Source of the DNA: JBEKYD01 sp049509915
Lineage (GTDB): Bacteria; Acidobacteriota; Terriglobia; Bryobacterales; Bryobacteraceae
Length of the DNA stretch: 14,477 nt
Reading direction: 5' to 3'
Assembly (NCBI GenBank): GCA_049509915.1
Contig: JBEKZL010000195.1
Span: forward strand, 1 to 14,477
Shown here: positions 6,066 through 12,977 of the stretch, piece by piece
How the letters are laid out: every line of letters begins with the position of its first letter
Position numbering within the stretch: position 1 is the stretch's first letter
The notes under the pieces: model-generated
Database searches by the model: none
What the model was told of the DNA's origin: nothing
Seen by the model: the letters and a program-made list of their open reading frames with translations, nothing else
Translations under genes and position numbers: made by a program

Positions 6066-7037
6066 CCGGGGGCGATGGATGCATCTCTAAGTCTGATTTT
6101 GGCTCACATTGATCAGCTCGCTCCCATCTTGCTTCAAAATAAGGATCTGATATTTGCCCTCGAAGCTGGCTTCATCGGAACCTGGGGCGAGTGGCACGAT
6201 TCCACCAACGGAAACGACACAGCGGCCGCGCACGCGGCTGTTCTAAATGAAGAATTGAAGTACTTTGGTGGCGTTTTCCCAATTCTAGTACGGTATCCCG
6301 CTGACGTAATCCAGTACACAGGTAATACGACACCACCACAGGGACTAGGGTTGCACGATGACTACTACGCTTCGGCCTCCGGCGATGGCGGGACTTGGGG
6401 TGCGTGCGTTACCACTGCTGGCTGGTACAATTCGAGCTATACGCCAAGCCTCTTGCAGTCTTTCGCTGCGGCCGTGTCCACGAACACTATGTTTGCCGGG
6501 GAGTTCGGTGCCGTGTATCCTCCACTGCAAACATGCGCTGCACTGGATGCTTACTCATACACGTTCCACGTGCAATCCGTTACGCTTTTCCCATACCCGA
6601 GCGACGTTGGGACAGAGTTACAGAACGAGGGCTGCGTGCAGTCCTTCTACAACCAGGTGGGGACACGAATTGTGTTGCAGGAGGCGACCGTTAGCGGCAA
6701 TCCAGTCCCAGGCGGTCAACTGTCCGTGGCTCTTACGCTGGCGAACGCAGGCTACGGGCGTGTAATTCGTCAACGCCAAGCTAATCTTGTCCTGATTCAG
6801 AACGCCGGGACAGTCGCGGACATCCCAATTCCCGTGCAGAACCTCGACCTGCGGACATTGGGATCCTTCACGAGCCAGACGTTTCAGTTCGAAGTCTCAT
6901 TACCGACATCCCCACTAAAGGCAGGGCCGGTTTCCGTGGCGTTGACTATTCCTGATCCTGCGCCATCGCTAACTTCGATCGCCGCTTACGCACTGCCTCT
7001 GAATAGCCTCGACCAGAACAACAACCCGATTTTCGAC
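6063..7037 (+). pseudogene. DUF4874/DUF4832 protein, first part (5' truncated, IS-interrupted)
   Basis: The frame begins in the DUF4874 domain (LILAHIDQLAPILLQNKDLI, then ALEAGFIGTWGEWHDSTNG, which looks like the end of a TIM-barrel glycosidase-like fold). It continues into DUF4832 (GLHDDYYASASGDGGTW, then LANAGYGRVIRQRQANLVLI, beta-sandwich-like). The N-terminal portion of DUF4874 and any signal peptide are absent: the first codons (from ATG 6045) overlap sequence that belongs to the recombinase remnant on the other strand. The gene is broken again at 7037 by an insertion sequence, beyond which the frame resumes exactly at 8464. Such proteins are thought to be secreted carbohydrate-active or surface proteins; the substrate is unknown. 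Confidence 0.78.
7028..7037. repeat. Target site duplication, left copy (GATTTTCGAC)
   Basis: The ten bases GATTTTCGAC are repeated exactly at 8454-8463, flanking the IS. Removing the IS and one copy rejoins the interrupted reading frame (NPIFD followed by TSSGYNY). Confidence 0.88.
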
Positions 7038-7078
7038 CACCCTTGTCCAAAACAGGTTCTTGCAGTCTGAAATAAGCA

Positions 7079-7157
7079 GGGTGCCCTCCTATAATTGACG
7101 ATGGCGAGCAGTTCCTTGGCGGGAACTCGCCAAACGCTGCCCACAGGAGGGCAACCC
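7079..7157 (+). promoter_or_regulatory. Inverted repeat that can hide the transposase ribosome binding site
   Basis: GGGTGCCCTCCT (7079-7090) is complementary to AGGAGGGCAACCC (7145-7157), with one bulged A. The right arm contains the Shine-Dalgarno AGGAGG (7145-7150). A shorter inner hairpin (GGCGA...TCGCC with GTTCC/GGAAC) lies between. TATAAT at 7090-7095 could be the -10 box of the IS's own promoter; a good -35 at 17 bases is not evident. A transcript from that promoter would lack the left arm and leave the ribosome site open. A read-through transcript would include both arms and close it. This logic is known from IS10 and IS50. Confidence 0.55.
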
Positions 7158-7158
7158 A

Positions 7159-8333
7159 ATCGTACAAGTCGCGAGCCTCTTTAATCAACTGCTCCAGCAC
7201 TTTCCTCGAACCGAGTTCGCCGCACTCGTAAAGAAGCACGCCGCTGAGCGTGCCGCCAAGGGTTTTACCTGCTGGACGCAGTTCGTCTCTATGCTGTTCT
7301 GCCAACTGGGACACGCCGATTCGCTGCGCGAGATCTGCAACGGCCTGGGCTGTTGCTTGGGGCGGTTGGTGCATGTGGGGATTGTCAGAGCACCGTGCCG
7401 TTCCACTTTGTCCTATGCCAACGAACACCGTCCGTCAGCCTATTCGAGGATTTGTTCTTTACCGCGTTGGCGCGGTTCCGCGAACAACAAGGGCTGGGCA
7501 CACGCCAGCACAAGTTCCGGTTCAAGAACAAACTGCTCAGCCTGGACTCAACCACCATCTCGCTCTGCTTGACGATGTTCCCATGGGCTAAGTTCCGCCG
7601 GGCCAAAGGCGGCGTCAAGGCCCACGTGCTGCTGGACCATGACGACTATCTGCCGGCCTACGTGCTGCTCACCGAAGCCAAACGCAGCGACGTCAAACTG
7701 GCCGATTCCTTCGCGCTGAATCCTAACTCGATTGTGGCCATCGATCGCGGCTATATCGACTACGCCCTGTTCGGCCGCTGGAGCCTAGCCGGCGTTTTCT
7801 TTGTCACCCGCCTGAAGGAGAACGCCGCCTTTGAGGTGGTCGCCGAATGCGAGATCCCGCAGAACCGGAACATCCGCGCCGACCAATTCATCCGTCTCAC
7901 CGCCGCCCAAGCCCAAACCGACTATCCTGACCTGCTGCGCCGTATCGCCGTTTGGGATACCGAAAACGAGCGCGAGATCATCTTGCTCACCAATCTGATG
8001 GCGTTCGGCTCCACCACCATTGCCGCTATCTACAAAGAGCGCTGGAAAATCGAGCTGTTTTTCAAAGCTCTCAAGCAAAATCTGACCGTGAAGACCTTCG
8101 TCGGCACCAGCGAGAACGCCCTCCGCGTCCAGATTTGGACAGCCTTGATCGCCCTGCTCCTGTTGAAATGGCTGCATCACCTCTCCAAGGCCAACTGGTC
8201 TCTGTCCAATCTGGCATCGATGCTGCGGCTGAACCTGTTTACCTATCGCGAATTGATGCAGTGGATTGACCATCCCATGGGCACCCCAACCCTGATCCCG
8301 GCTGCCGAACAACTCACCCTGCTTCTGGTATGA
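7159..8333 (+). pseudogene. IS4-family transposase, frameshifted
   Basis: Two frames together encode one transposase of about 390 residues. The first, from about 7159 (VQVASLFNQLLQHFPRTEF onward, DUF4372-like N-terminal domain), runs to YANEHRPSA near 7440. The second continues with LFEDLFFTALARF, D1 in LLSLDSTTISL, D2 in SIVAIDRGYIDY and the signature YKERWKIELFFKALK (E of the DDE triad), ending at TGA 8331-8333. Loss of a single C in the run near 7441 explains the shift. The codon eight bases after AGGAGG is ATC (7159-7161), where an ATG would be expected. The copy therefore has at least two inactivating changes. Confidence 0.85.
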
Positions 8334-8453
8334 CTTGGACAGGATGCGACTCTTCAAACCGGAGACCTCCACCTAAATAGCCCACGGGAGTCCCTCCAAG
8401 ACGCGTGTTTTCAGCAGGCCGCGCTACAGGTCTGTCCTGTCTTGGACAGCACT

Positions 8454-8463
8454 GATTTTCGAC
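8454..8463. repeat. Target site duplication, right copy (GATTTTCGAC)
   Basis: This is an exact copy of 7028-7037, abutting the right end of the IS. Confidence 0.88.
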
Positions 8464-8991
8464 ACCTCTTCCGGTTACAATTACATCGACGGCAGCGGTC
8501 CGTATCTAGGACCAGCATTCCAATTGGACCCCGCCGGGAGTTTCACATCAAGCCCGAGTGAGGTGATTGATGGATCGTACTCGATCAAGGGCTCGTATAC
8601 GGGCGCTAACACGTACACGCCCTATCTTGAAACGGTTTCCTCCGTCCTGCCACTTACGCCGACTCATGAATACAAAGTCACGTTTCGCTACAAGATTTTG
8701 AACACTCCGACCAATGGCTTCGAAACGTTGTTTTATTCCCCTACAGGTGGTGCGGCGGGCAGTTTCCTCCCCTCAACGGTGATAACCGGACAAGCCGGCG
8801 ATTCGGGAACGGCCACACTGACCAACACGCTTGGCCCTTACAGTGACTACGAGGCACGATGGGACGTTCCCGGTGCGGGTGCGATCTCCATCGACGATAT
8901 AGAAATCATCGATGTCGCTTCCGGGAAGGTGATCGCCAGCGCTACCGCTGAGCCCCTGCTCCCGTCTCCTTTGAGTATCGTGCTACCTTGA
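8464..8991 (+). pseudogene. DUF4874/DUF4832 protein, C-terminal part after the IS
   Basis: This stretch is in the same frame as the part before the IS and continues it (IFD, then TSSGYNYIDGSG). It encodes a beta-rich domain: LDPAGSFTSSPSEVIDGSYS, YKVTFRYKIL, then DYEARWDVPGAGAISIDDIEIID. The order of strands resembles a galactose-binding-like carbohydrate-binding module at the C-terminus of a secreted protein. It ends at TGA 8989-8991, 38 bases before the next gene. A TTG at 8524 could begin a separate 155-residue product, but nothing suggests it is expressed alone. Confidence 0.75.
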
Positions 8992-9029
8992 AAAGAAACA
9001 AGAAAACAAAACAACAACAAAGGAGGACT

Positions 9030-9236
9030 ATGAAGGTCGAAACATTGGAGCGCGAATTTCGCTATACTGGCGGACTGCACTTGCCGGATTTGGATCCGAA
9101 GTTAGCCGTTGAGGAAGTTATCAACCTATACAGCAATACTTATCCTGAGATCACGACCGCGGCCATCGCGGGTCCGGAGGTTATAGAAAACAAGCTGGTG
9201 TACCGACTGACTCGTGCTATTGGGACCAAGGGCTAA
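9030..9236 (+). CDS. PRTRC system protein C-like (prokaryotic ubiquitin-like family)
   Basis: The 68-residue protein starts at ATG 9030, preceded by AGGAGG (9021-9026). An in-frame upstream start at 8988 would add only a lysine/glutamine-rich leader. The sequence has EREFRYTGGLHLPDLDPKL, then VEEVINLYSNTYPEI, AAIAGPEV and LVYRLTRAIGTKG. This is the full pattern of PRTRC protein C (Prok_Ub family, a predicted beta-grasp ubiquitin-like fold). In complete PRTRC cassettes this gene sits with a ThiF/E1-like protein, a JAB-like protease and a ParB-related protein. None of these is in the window, so it is a lone copy here, or partners were lost to the right where the sequence is degraded. Confidence 0.85.
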   Translation: MKVETLEREFRYTGGLHLPDLDPKLAVEEVINLYSNTYPEITTAAIAGPEVIENKLVYRLTRAIGTKG

Positions 9237-9445
9237 AAGCCTTTCGGTCGCTGGCTTCCGACCCCGTAGTTGACGATCCGAGACTTGCTCGGCCCCTTAT
9301 TTCCATTAGCTCGTAGCGCGAAAGGATCGCCAGTCGACTCGGCGGGCGCTCCGCCGTTCTTAGATGGGCGTGGCAGGCTACCCAGGAGGCGGCCCGAAGG
9401 CGGCCATCCACTCCGGGCTTGAGTCGGCGCTCGCGGTTGCACGAC
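9237..9445. other. Degraded strip, no supported gene
   Basis: All frames either lack family features or are interrupted. On the minus strand short runs such as SPEWMAAFGPPPG look protein-like but stop almost at once. The strip probably continues the decayed gene at 9446-9715. Confidence 0.35.
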
Positions 9446-9715
9446 TTACTCGTGAATCGATAGAGAATAATCAACTGTTTCGCCGGTCCGCTCGCGTAGG
9501 TTCCGAGTCCACGCCCGCGGGTTTCTGCCATGCATCACGCGCGCGACGAAACCGAGTTGTTCAGCCACGTTGTTTCGGTTCTTCCGAATGTCCTCTCTAC
9601 AGGTTGTAGCGTACTTAGTCACGAATTCGCAGACATCTGTGGATTTGGCAAAGACGTATGTGGCATGCCCAAGTTGAGGCACTTCGGCCACAATTGCGCG
9701 AGGCAGTTGTTATCT
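9446..9715 (-). pseudogene. 5'-truncated remnant of an unidentified conserved-looking gene
   Basis: The minus-strand frame reads LPRAIVAEVPQLGHATYVFA, then TDVCEFVTKYATTCREDIRKNRNNVAEQLGFVARVMHGRNPRAW and ends SLSIHE. The composition and helix/strand rhythm look like genuine protein. An in-frame TAA lies directly upstream (about 9715), and there is no start codon with a ribosome site for the whole segment. GTG or ATG starts inside the frame would give at most about 80 residues. I do not recognise the family. Placement opposite to the PRTRC C gene suggests an insertion or rearrangement remnant. Confidence 0.4.
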
Positions 9716-9787
9716 CGGGAATTCGAGATTTGTACCCGGTTTTTTTGCGCAGGTGGCCGTTGACGTTGCGGATGATTGGCGGGTTTG

Positions 9788-9846
9788 GGGGTTTGGCGGC
9801 CGACGGAGGGAGGGCGTAGCCCGACTGGAGTTGGCCGCCAAACCCC
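9788..9846. repeat. Perfect 14-bp inverted repeat with 31-base spacer (REP-like)
   Basis: GGGGTTTGGCGGCC (9788-9801) and GGCCGCCAAACCCC (9833-9846) are exact reverse complements. The spacer holds a second small hairpin, GGGCGTAGCCC, so the transcript or single strand could fold into a nested structure. There is no transposase with it. The form is that of a REP-type or miniature element, and it sits just upstream of the toxin gene. G-rich runs (GGAGGGAGGG) lie in the loop. Confidence 0.7.
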
Positions 9847-9892
9847 TGCGCCGCACAGCGACACCGGACGTTGTCGGTTGCAATGGTTATCA

Positions 9893-10285
9893 ATGGATGA
9901 TAACCTTAGATCGATGAAAGGGCATGATCGGGATCCTGGCGCAGGCGTGCTGCTGGATCTTGACAGCCAGGTATTTGTTGTCGATGCGAAGGGCCAGTAC
10001 TGGGTTCGGTTCTCGGTCAGCCGTGTCGCTTGTTCCGCCGAGCGGCCGCATGGGCTGAACTACTCGTTGACCCTGCACGGCCCGGGTGGTCACCGGCTGG
10101 TTGGATTTGACAACGCTCATTCCGTCCGGGAATCGCGTGGGCCTGGGGGCAAGAGCCGTGGCTCTCTTGACCACAAGCACCGGATGGAGACCGGTCGACC
10201 TTATCGGTTCAAAGACGCGGCCACGCTTCTGGTGGACTTTTGGACCGAAGTGGATAAACTCTTGAAAGAGAAGGGAGTCATCTAA
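9893..10285 (+). CDS. TumE-family toxin-like protein (DUF6516)
   Basis: The 130-residue protein has a beta-strand rich start, GAGVLLDLDSQVFVVDAKGQYWVRF, then HGLNYSLTLHGPGGHRLVGFDNAH, a basic linker (HKHRMETGRPYRFKDA) and a C-terminal helix DFWTEVDKLLKEKGVI. This matches my memory of the TumE toxin family, in which the toxin gene precedes an HTH antitoxin gene. I chose ATG 9893; ATG 9914 is also possible. The frame opens at 9776 but would run through the inverted repeat with proline/glycine-rich residues. No good ribosome site supports either start. Its stop overlaps the next start (TAATG). Confidence 0.72.
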   Translation: MDDNLRSMKGHDRDPGAGVLLDLDSQVFVVDAKGQYWVRFSVSRVACSAERPHGLNYSLTLHGPGGHRLVGFDNAHSVRESRGPGGKSRGSLDHKHRMETGRPYRFKDAATLLVDFWTEVDKLLKEKGVI

Positions 10286-10674
10286 TGAGGACGCTGCGCG
10301 TGGGGATTGCCAGTTACGAGCAGATGAAAGCTCGGACGGTTGCGATCGCTCGAGGCGAGTACCGGCCGGCGGCCGACGAGCCGAAAGTATGGTTCACATC
10401 GGCTGAAAGCTTTGCCAGGGTCTTATCTGACCGCAACCGTGCCCTGCTTGGGACCATCGCCGAATCCGCCCCCGAATCGCTAGCGAGACTGGCGGAACTA
10501 ACCGGGCGGAGAAAATCGAATTTGTCCCGGACGCTGAAGACCATGGAGCGGTACGGCTTCGTGCATCTCACCCATGGAGTGCGGGGATCGGTCATCCCCC
10601 GAGTTCCGTATGGCCGGATCTCGCTGACGCTGCCGTTGTCAACACCGGGGAGGCTTGGTACCGAAGCCGCATGA
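10285..10674 (+). CDS. HTH antitoxin/regulator paired with the TumE-like toxin
   Basis: The 129-residue protein has a winged HTH in the middle (about residues 58-96: LLGTIAESAPESLARLAELT followed by RRKSNLSRTLKTMERYGFV and HLTHGVRG), of the MarR/HVO_A0114-like type. The N-terminal segment TLRVGIASYEQMKARTVAIA precedes a stretch of charged and proline residues. It starts at ATG 10285, overlapping the toxin stop by one base, with AAGGGAG upstream. By position and type it should bind and neutralise the toxin and repress the pair. A regulator without antitoxin activity is an alternative. Confidence 0.75.
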   Translation: MRTLRVGIASYEQMKARTVAIARGEYRPAADEPKVWFTSAESFARVLSDRNRALLGTIAESAPESLARLAELTGRRKSNLSRTLKTMERYGFVHLTHGVRGSVIPRVPYGRISLTLPLSTPGRLGTEAA

Positions 10675-10952
10675 ACCGGCCTCTGGCACGGCGGTGTAGG
10701 ATGCCACAGTACGTGGCCAGGGAGGCAATGAGAATACCGTCAACGTGCTGTGTGTGGCTGGAGATGACAAGCCGAAAGGACTTATCGGTACTAATCCGGT
10801 GTCGATCAGGGCAATTGGCCGTTTTGCGGGCATTGAAAAGCGGATGGGATGGATCCCGGAAGGACACGAACAGCAGTGCTGAGCTTCTTAGGAAAGAAGC
10901 GGGCCGCCAAGCTCGTGCCCTCATTCGCAGAGGAAGCGAAGTAAATCAGACT
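10675..10952. other. Degraded strip with ORF remnants, no supported intact gene
   Basis: On the plus strand one frame reads GGNENTVNVLCVAGDDKPKG, then LIGTNPVSIRAIGRFAGI to a TGA near 10882. Another frame reads VLSFLGKKRAAKLVPSFAEEAK to a TAA at about 10951. Both look protein-like and may belong to one decayed gene with a frameshift near 10860-10875. I do not recognise either. No start codon with a ribosome site was found. Confidence 0.3.
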
Positions 10953-11777
10953 CTACACCGCTCCGAACCGATACGATGATGCTGTCAGAGCGCCAAACAT
11001 GGTGTCCTCGTGATAGGTGCGAAATCCGGTCTCGTCTTCGGCTGCTCCCACTGCAACCATCAGAGGAATCAGATGATCTTCCTGTGGATGGCAGAGTCGT
11101 GCGGATGGCGCGGCGCTCCAATCGACAAGCCTCTCCGAGCGCTTTGTCAACGGCGTTTCGCACAACGTCTCGGTGAGCCATGAGTCGAACGCTCTGGATG
11201 GAGCTATGCCGGCCGGACCCATTTGTCTCAGGTTGTGATAGCTCAAGCCACTCCCAACAATGAGAACACCCTCGGAACGAAGTGGCGCAAGGGCCCGACC
11301 GATCGCGAGATGCGCGGCAGGATCGTAGTCGGCGCGGATAGAGAGTTGCACGATCGGCATGTCAGCTTCCGGGTACATGACATAGAAAGGTGCGAACACG
11401 CCGTGATCGTAACCGCGATCGACATCCAGGTCGGTTGGGAAGCCTGCGCTGTTAAGAAGCCCTTGTACGCGCTTTGCGAGATTCGGGTCGCCGGGGGCGG
11501 GATATTTCACGCGGAACGTGAACTCCGGAAATCCAGAGTAGTCATAAAGCATGGGCGGGTTAGGGCTAGCCTGGACAGCGAGCCGGTTCCCTTCCCAGTG
11601 GCCCGAGATCGCCAGAATCGCTTTCGGGGCTACAGGAAGCTCGTTAGGCATCTCCTTGAGAGATTGTTCAAGAACATCGAAGTACGGCATAAGGTCTTTG
11701 ATCCAGGGCCACGGACCTCCGCCATGGGAGATGAAGTAGGTGGGTAGCTTGAATGACTTTGATTCAGTGTGGTTCAT
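10953..11777 (-). CDS. Class III extradiol ring-cleavage dioxygenase (LigB/DODA type)
   Basis: The 274-residue protein shows the metal-site pattern of the LigB/DODA superfamily (YgiD-like 4,5-DOPA dioxygenase). H18 lies in ISHGGG, H60 in SGHWE, H125 in DHGVFAP, H181 in SYHNL and H230/H235 in HPQEDHLIPL. Length and motif order match the family, which opens catechol-type rings with Fe(II) or Zn. The substrate is not readable from sequence. The start ATG (11775-11777) has GGAG about eight bases upstream. It is the last gene of the azoreductase-DoxX operon, 62 bases after DoxX, so it may act on hydroquinone/catechol products. Confidence 0.88.
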   Translation of the reverse strand: MNHTESKSFKLPTYFISHGGGPWPWIKDLMPYFDVLEQSLKEMPNELPVAPKAILAISGHWEGNRLAVQASPNPPMLYDYSGFPEFTFRVKYPAPGDPNLAKRVQGLLNSAGFPTDLDVDRGYDHGVFAPFYVMYPEADMPIVQLSIRADYDPAAHLAIGRALAPLRSEGVLIVGSGLSYHNLRQMGPAGIAPSRAFDSWLTETLCETPLTKRSERLVDWSAAPSARLCHPQEDHLIPLMVAVGAAEDETGFRTYHEDTMFGALTASSYRFGAV

Positions 11778-11839
11778 TTACGTGCTCCTGAGTATTGGCA
11801 TGAAGGTGCGGGAGCGGCTTCCGCACCACACTAAGCTTG

Positions 11840-12232
11840 TCAGATCTGTGTCGCAGGCTTTGCGGTGAGGACGCCGGTGAAGCTGGGGCGGTACTGAAGG
11901 AAGACCAGCACCCACAGCACAGAAGCCACCAGAGCCGCCGCAATGCTCGCCGGCGCAAGCGTCAGATGAAACGCAAGGATGTTGTAAAGCCCCGCCGCCA
12001 ACAGTGTCAGCGCAAGCGGCACGAAGTAGCCCGATAGCAACAGCAACCCGCCGAGCACTTGAATCGCGAAGAAGAACGCGGAAAAATGCGATTCACTGAC
12101 GGAGACAAGAAACTGGATCGCGGGCGGATTCGCCGGGGGCGGCTGGTGGATGAAATTGAGAAATCCATTCAGCCCGAAGACCCCGAAGATCAGCCCCAAA
12201 AAATAGCGAGCAACGATGGCAGCCATCTTCAT
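11840..12232 (-). CDS. DoxX-family membrane protein
   Basis: The 130-residue protein has about four hydrophobic segments: near residues 5-28 (IVARYFLGLIFGVFGLNGFLNF), 50-72 (FFFAIQVLGGLLLLSGYF), 73-95 and 98-114. This is the DoxX topology. The start ATG overlaps the azoreductase stop as ATGA, so translation is coupled. DoxX-like proteins often accompany oxidoreductases or redox stress genes, but the exact role is unknown. The protein ends with a short polar tail. Confidence 0.82.
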   Translation of the reverse strand: MKMAAIVARYFLGLIFGVFGLNGFLNFIHQPPPANPPAIQFLVSVSESHFSAFFFAIQVLGGLLLLSGYFVPLALTLLAAGLYNILAFHLTLAPASIAAALVASVLWVLVFLQYRPSFTGVLTAKPATQI

Positions 12233-12870
12233 GCGGCAACTCCCTCGAGGCTTCGCGCGTGGGTCTGCACGGCCTGAAGATGCGGCGCAAGAAACACGCC
12301 GCGATCATGCCCCTGGTTCAGAGCCGCTGTTCCACCCGCGGTGAGGAAGGTCGCGTCAGTCAAGCCAAGGAACCCAAATACGGACCGCAGATATGGCTCC
12401 ACGAAATTGAACGAGGCCATCTGCGTCTGCGCGTCGTATATGCCGCCGGTTGCAATGATAAAGGTCGCCTTCTTGCCGACGATCAGGCCCTTCGGCGTTC
12501 CGTTCGCGTAGGAAAAGGTCCTGCCGACACGCGCAATCTGGTCGATCCATAGCTTGAGCACGGAGGGCACACCGAAGTTATGCATCGGCACGCCGACGAC
12601 GTACTCATCGGCCTGCTCCAATTCGGCGAGCAGGGCATCGGAGAGCGAAAGCAGTTCCTTCTGCTGCGGGGTGCGAGCCTCCTCCGGCGTGTAGACGGCA
12701 CCTATCCATTCCGCGGCGATTGGCGGCATTACCGTTGCGTTGAGGTCACGGTCAATGACCCTTCCATCCGGGTGTGAAGCCTTCCATTCGGCGACGAACG
12801 CAGCGGTTAGCTCGCGGGAGACTGACCGACCGTAGACTGGGCTGGAATCGATATGAAGCAGCGTTGGCAT
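12229..12870 (-). CDS. azoR: FMN-dependent NADH:quinone reductase/azoreductase (AzoR family)
   Basis: The 213-residue flavodoxin-like protein starts MPTLLHIDSSPVYGRSVSRE, with the phosphate-binding SSP...S..R loop of AzoR-type flavoproteins. It has MHNFGVPSVLKLWIDQIARV in the middle and FIIATGGIYD around residue 140, all typical. The reaction is two-electron reduction of quinones or azo bonds with NADH, in the cytoplasm. I chose ATG 12868-12870, which has AGGAGG about nine bases upstream; the frame continues to 13020 but overlaps the divergent regulator. It is the first gene of the operon with DoxX and the dioxygenase. Confidence 0.88.
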   Translation of the reverse strand: MPTLLHIDSSPVYGRSVSRELTAAFVAEWKASHPDGRVIDRDLNATVMPPIAAEWIGAVYTPEEARTPQQKELLSLSDALLAELEQADEYVVGVPMHNFGVPSVLKLWIDQIARVGRTFSYANGTPKGLIVGKKATFIIATGGIYDAQTQMASFNFVEPYLRSVFGFLGLTDATFLTAGGTAALNQGHDRGVFLAPHLQAVQTHARSLEGVAA

Positions 12871-12894
12871 AGCCAAAAACCTCCTACACGACAA

Positions 12895-12941
12895 TTGATG
12901 AGTAATCAACACCTGTCGATTCCAAAAATGAACACGTGTCG
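12895..12941. promoter_or_regulatory. Divergent regulatory region with two operator-like sites
   Basis: AACACCTGTCG (12908-12918) and AACACGTGTCG (12931-12941) are direct repeats 23 bases apart, differing at one base. The second contains the perfect palindrome ACACGTGT. A separate small palindrome TTGATgagtaATCAA lies at 12895-12909. They lie between azoR and the TetR-family gene, where the regulator is expected to bind and control both. I see no strong consensus promoter. Confidence 0.5.
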
Positions 12942-12977
12942 CATTAGCCTGCGGGAAGAGATATTCTTGAAGCTGCA

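Larger units (their letters stand above)
7038..8453 (+). mobile_element. IS4-type insertion sequence, 1416 bp
   Basis: The boundaries follow from the 10-bp target duplication and the clean continuation of the interrupted gene on both sides. The ends share an imperfect terminal repeat: TGTCCAAAACAGG begins seven bases in from the left end and TGTCCAAGACAGG six bases in from the right end when read inward. The one transposase gene carries the Y-(2)-R-(3)-E-(6)-K signature of IS4-family DDE transposases. IS length and duplication size fit the IS4 family. The copy appears inactive because the transposase is frameshifted and has no standard start codon. Confidence 0.87.

Noticed and set aside
7436..7446. 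Programmed ribosomal frameshift in the transposase
   Set aside because: No slippery heptamer or downstream structure stands out, and IS4-family transposases are normally single frame; a mutation or sequence error is simpler.
9776..9892. Upstream extension of the toxin frame
   Set aside because: It would translate the inverted repeat, has no family match and has no ribosome site; a later start fits better.
10671..10979. Plus-strand ORF of 102 codons after the antitoxin gene
   Set aside because: Its residues show no family pattern, and other frames in the same DNA look more protein-like.
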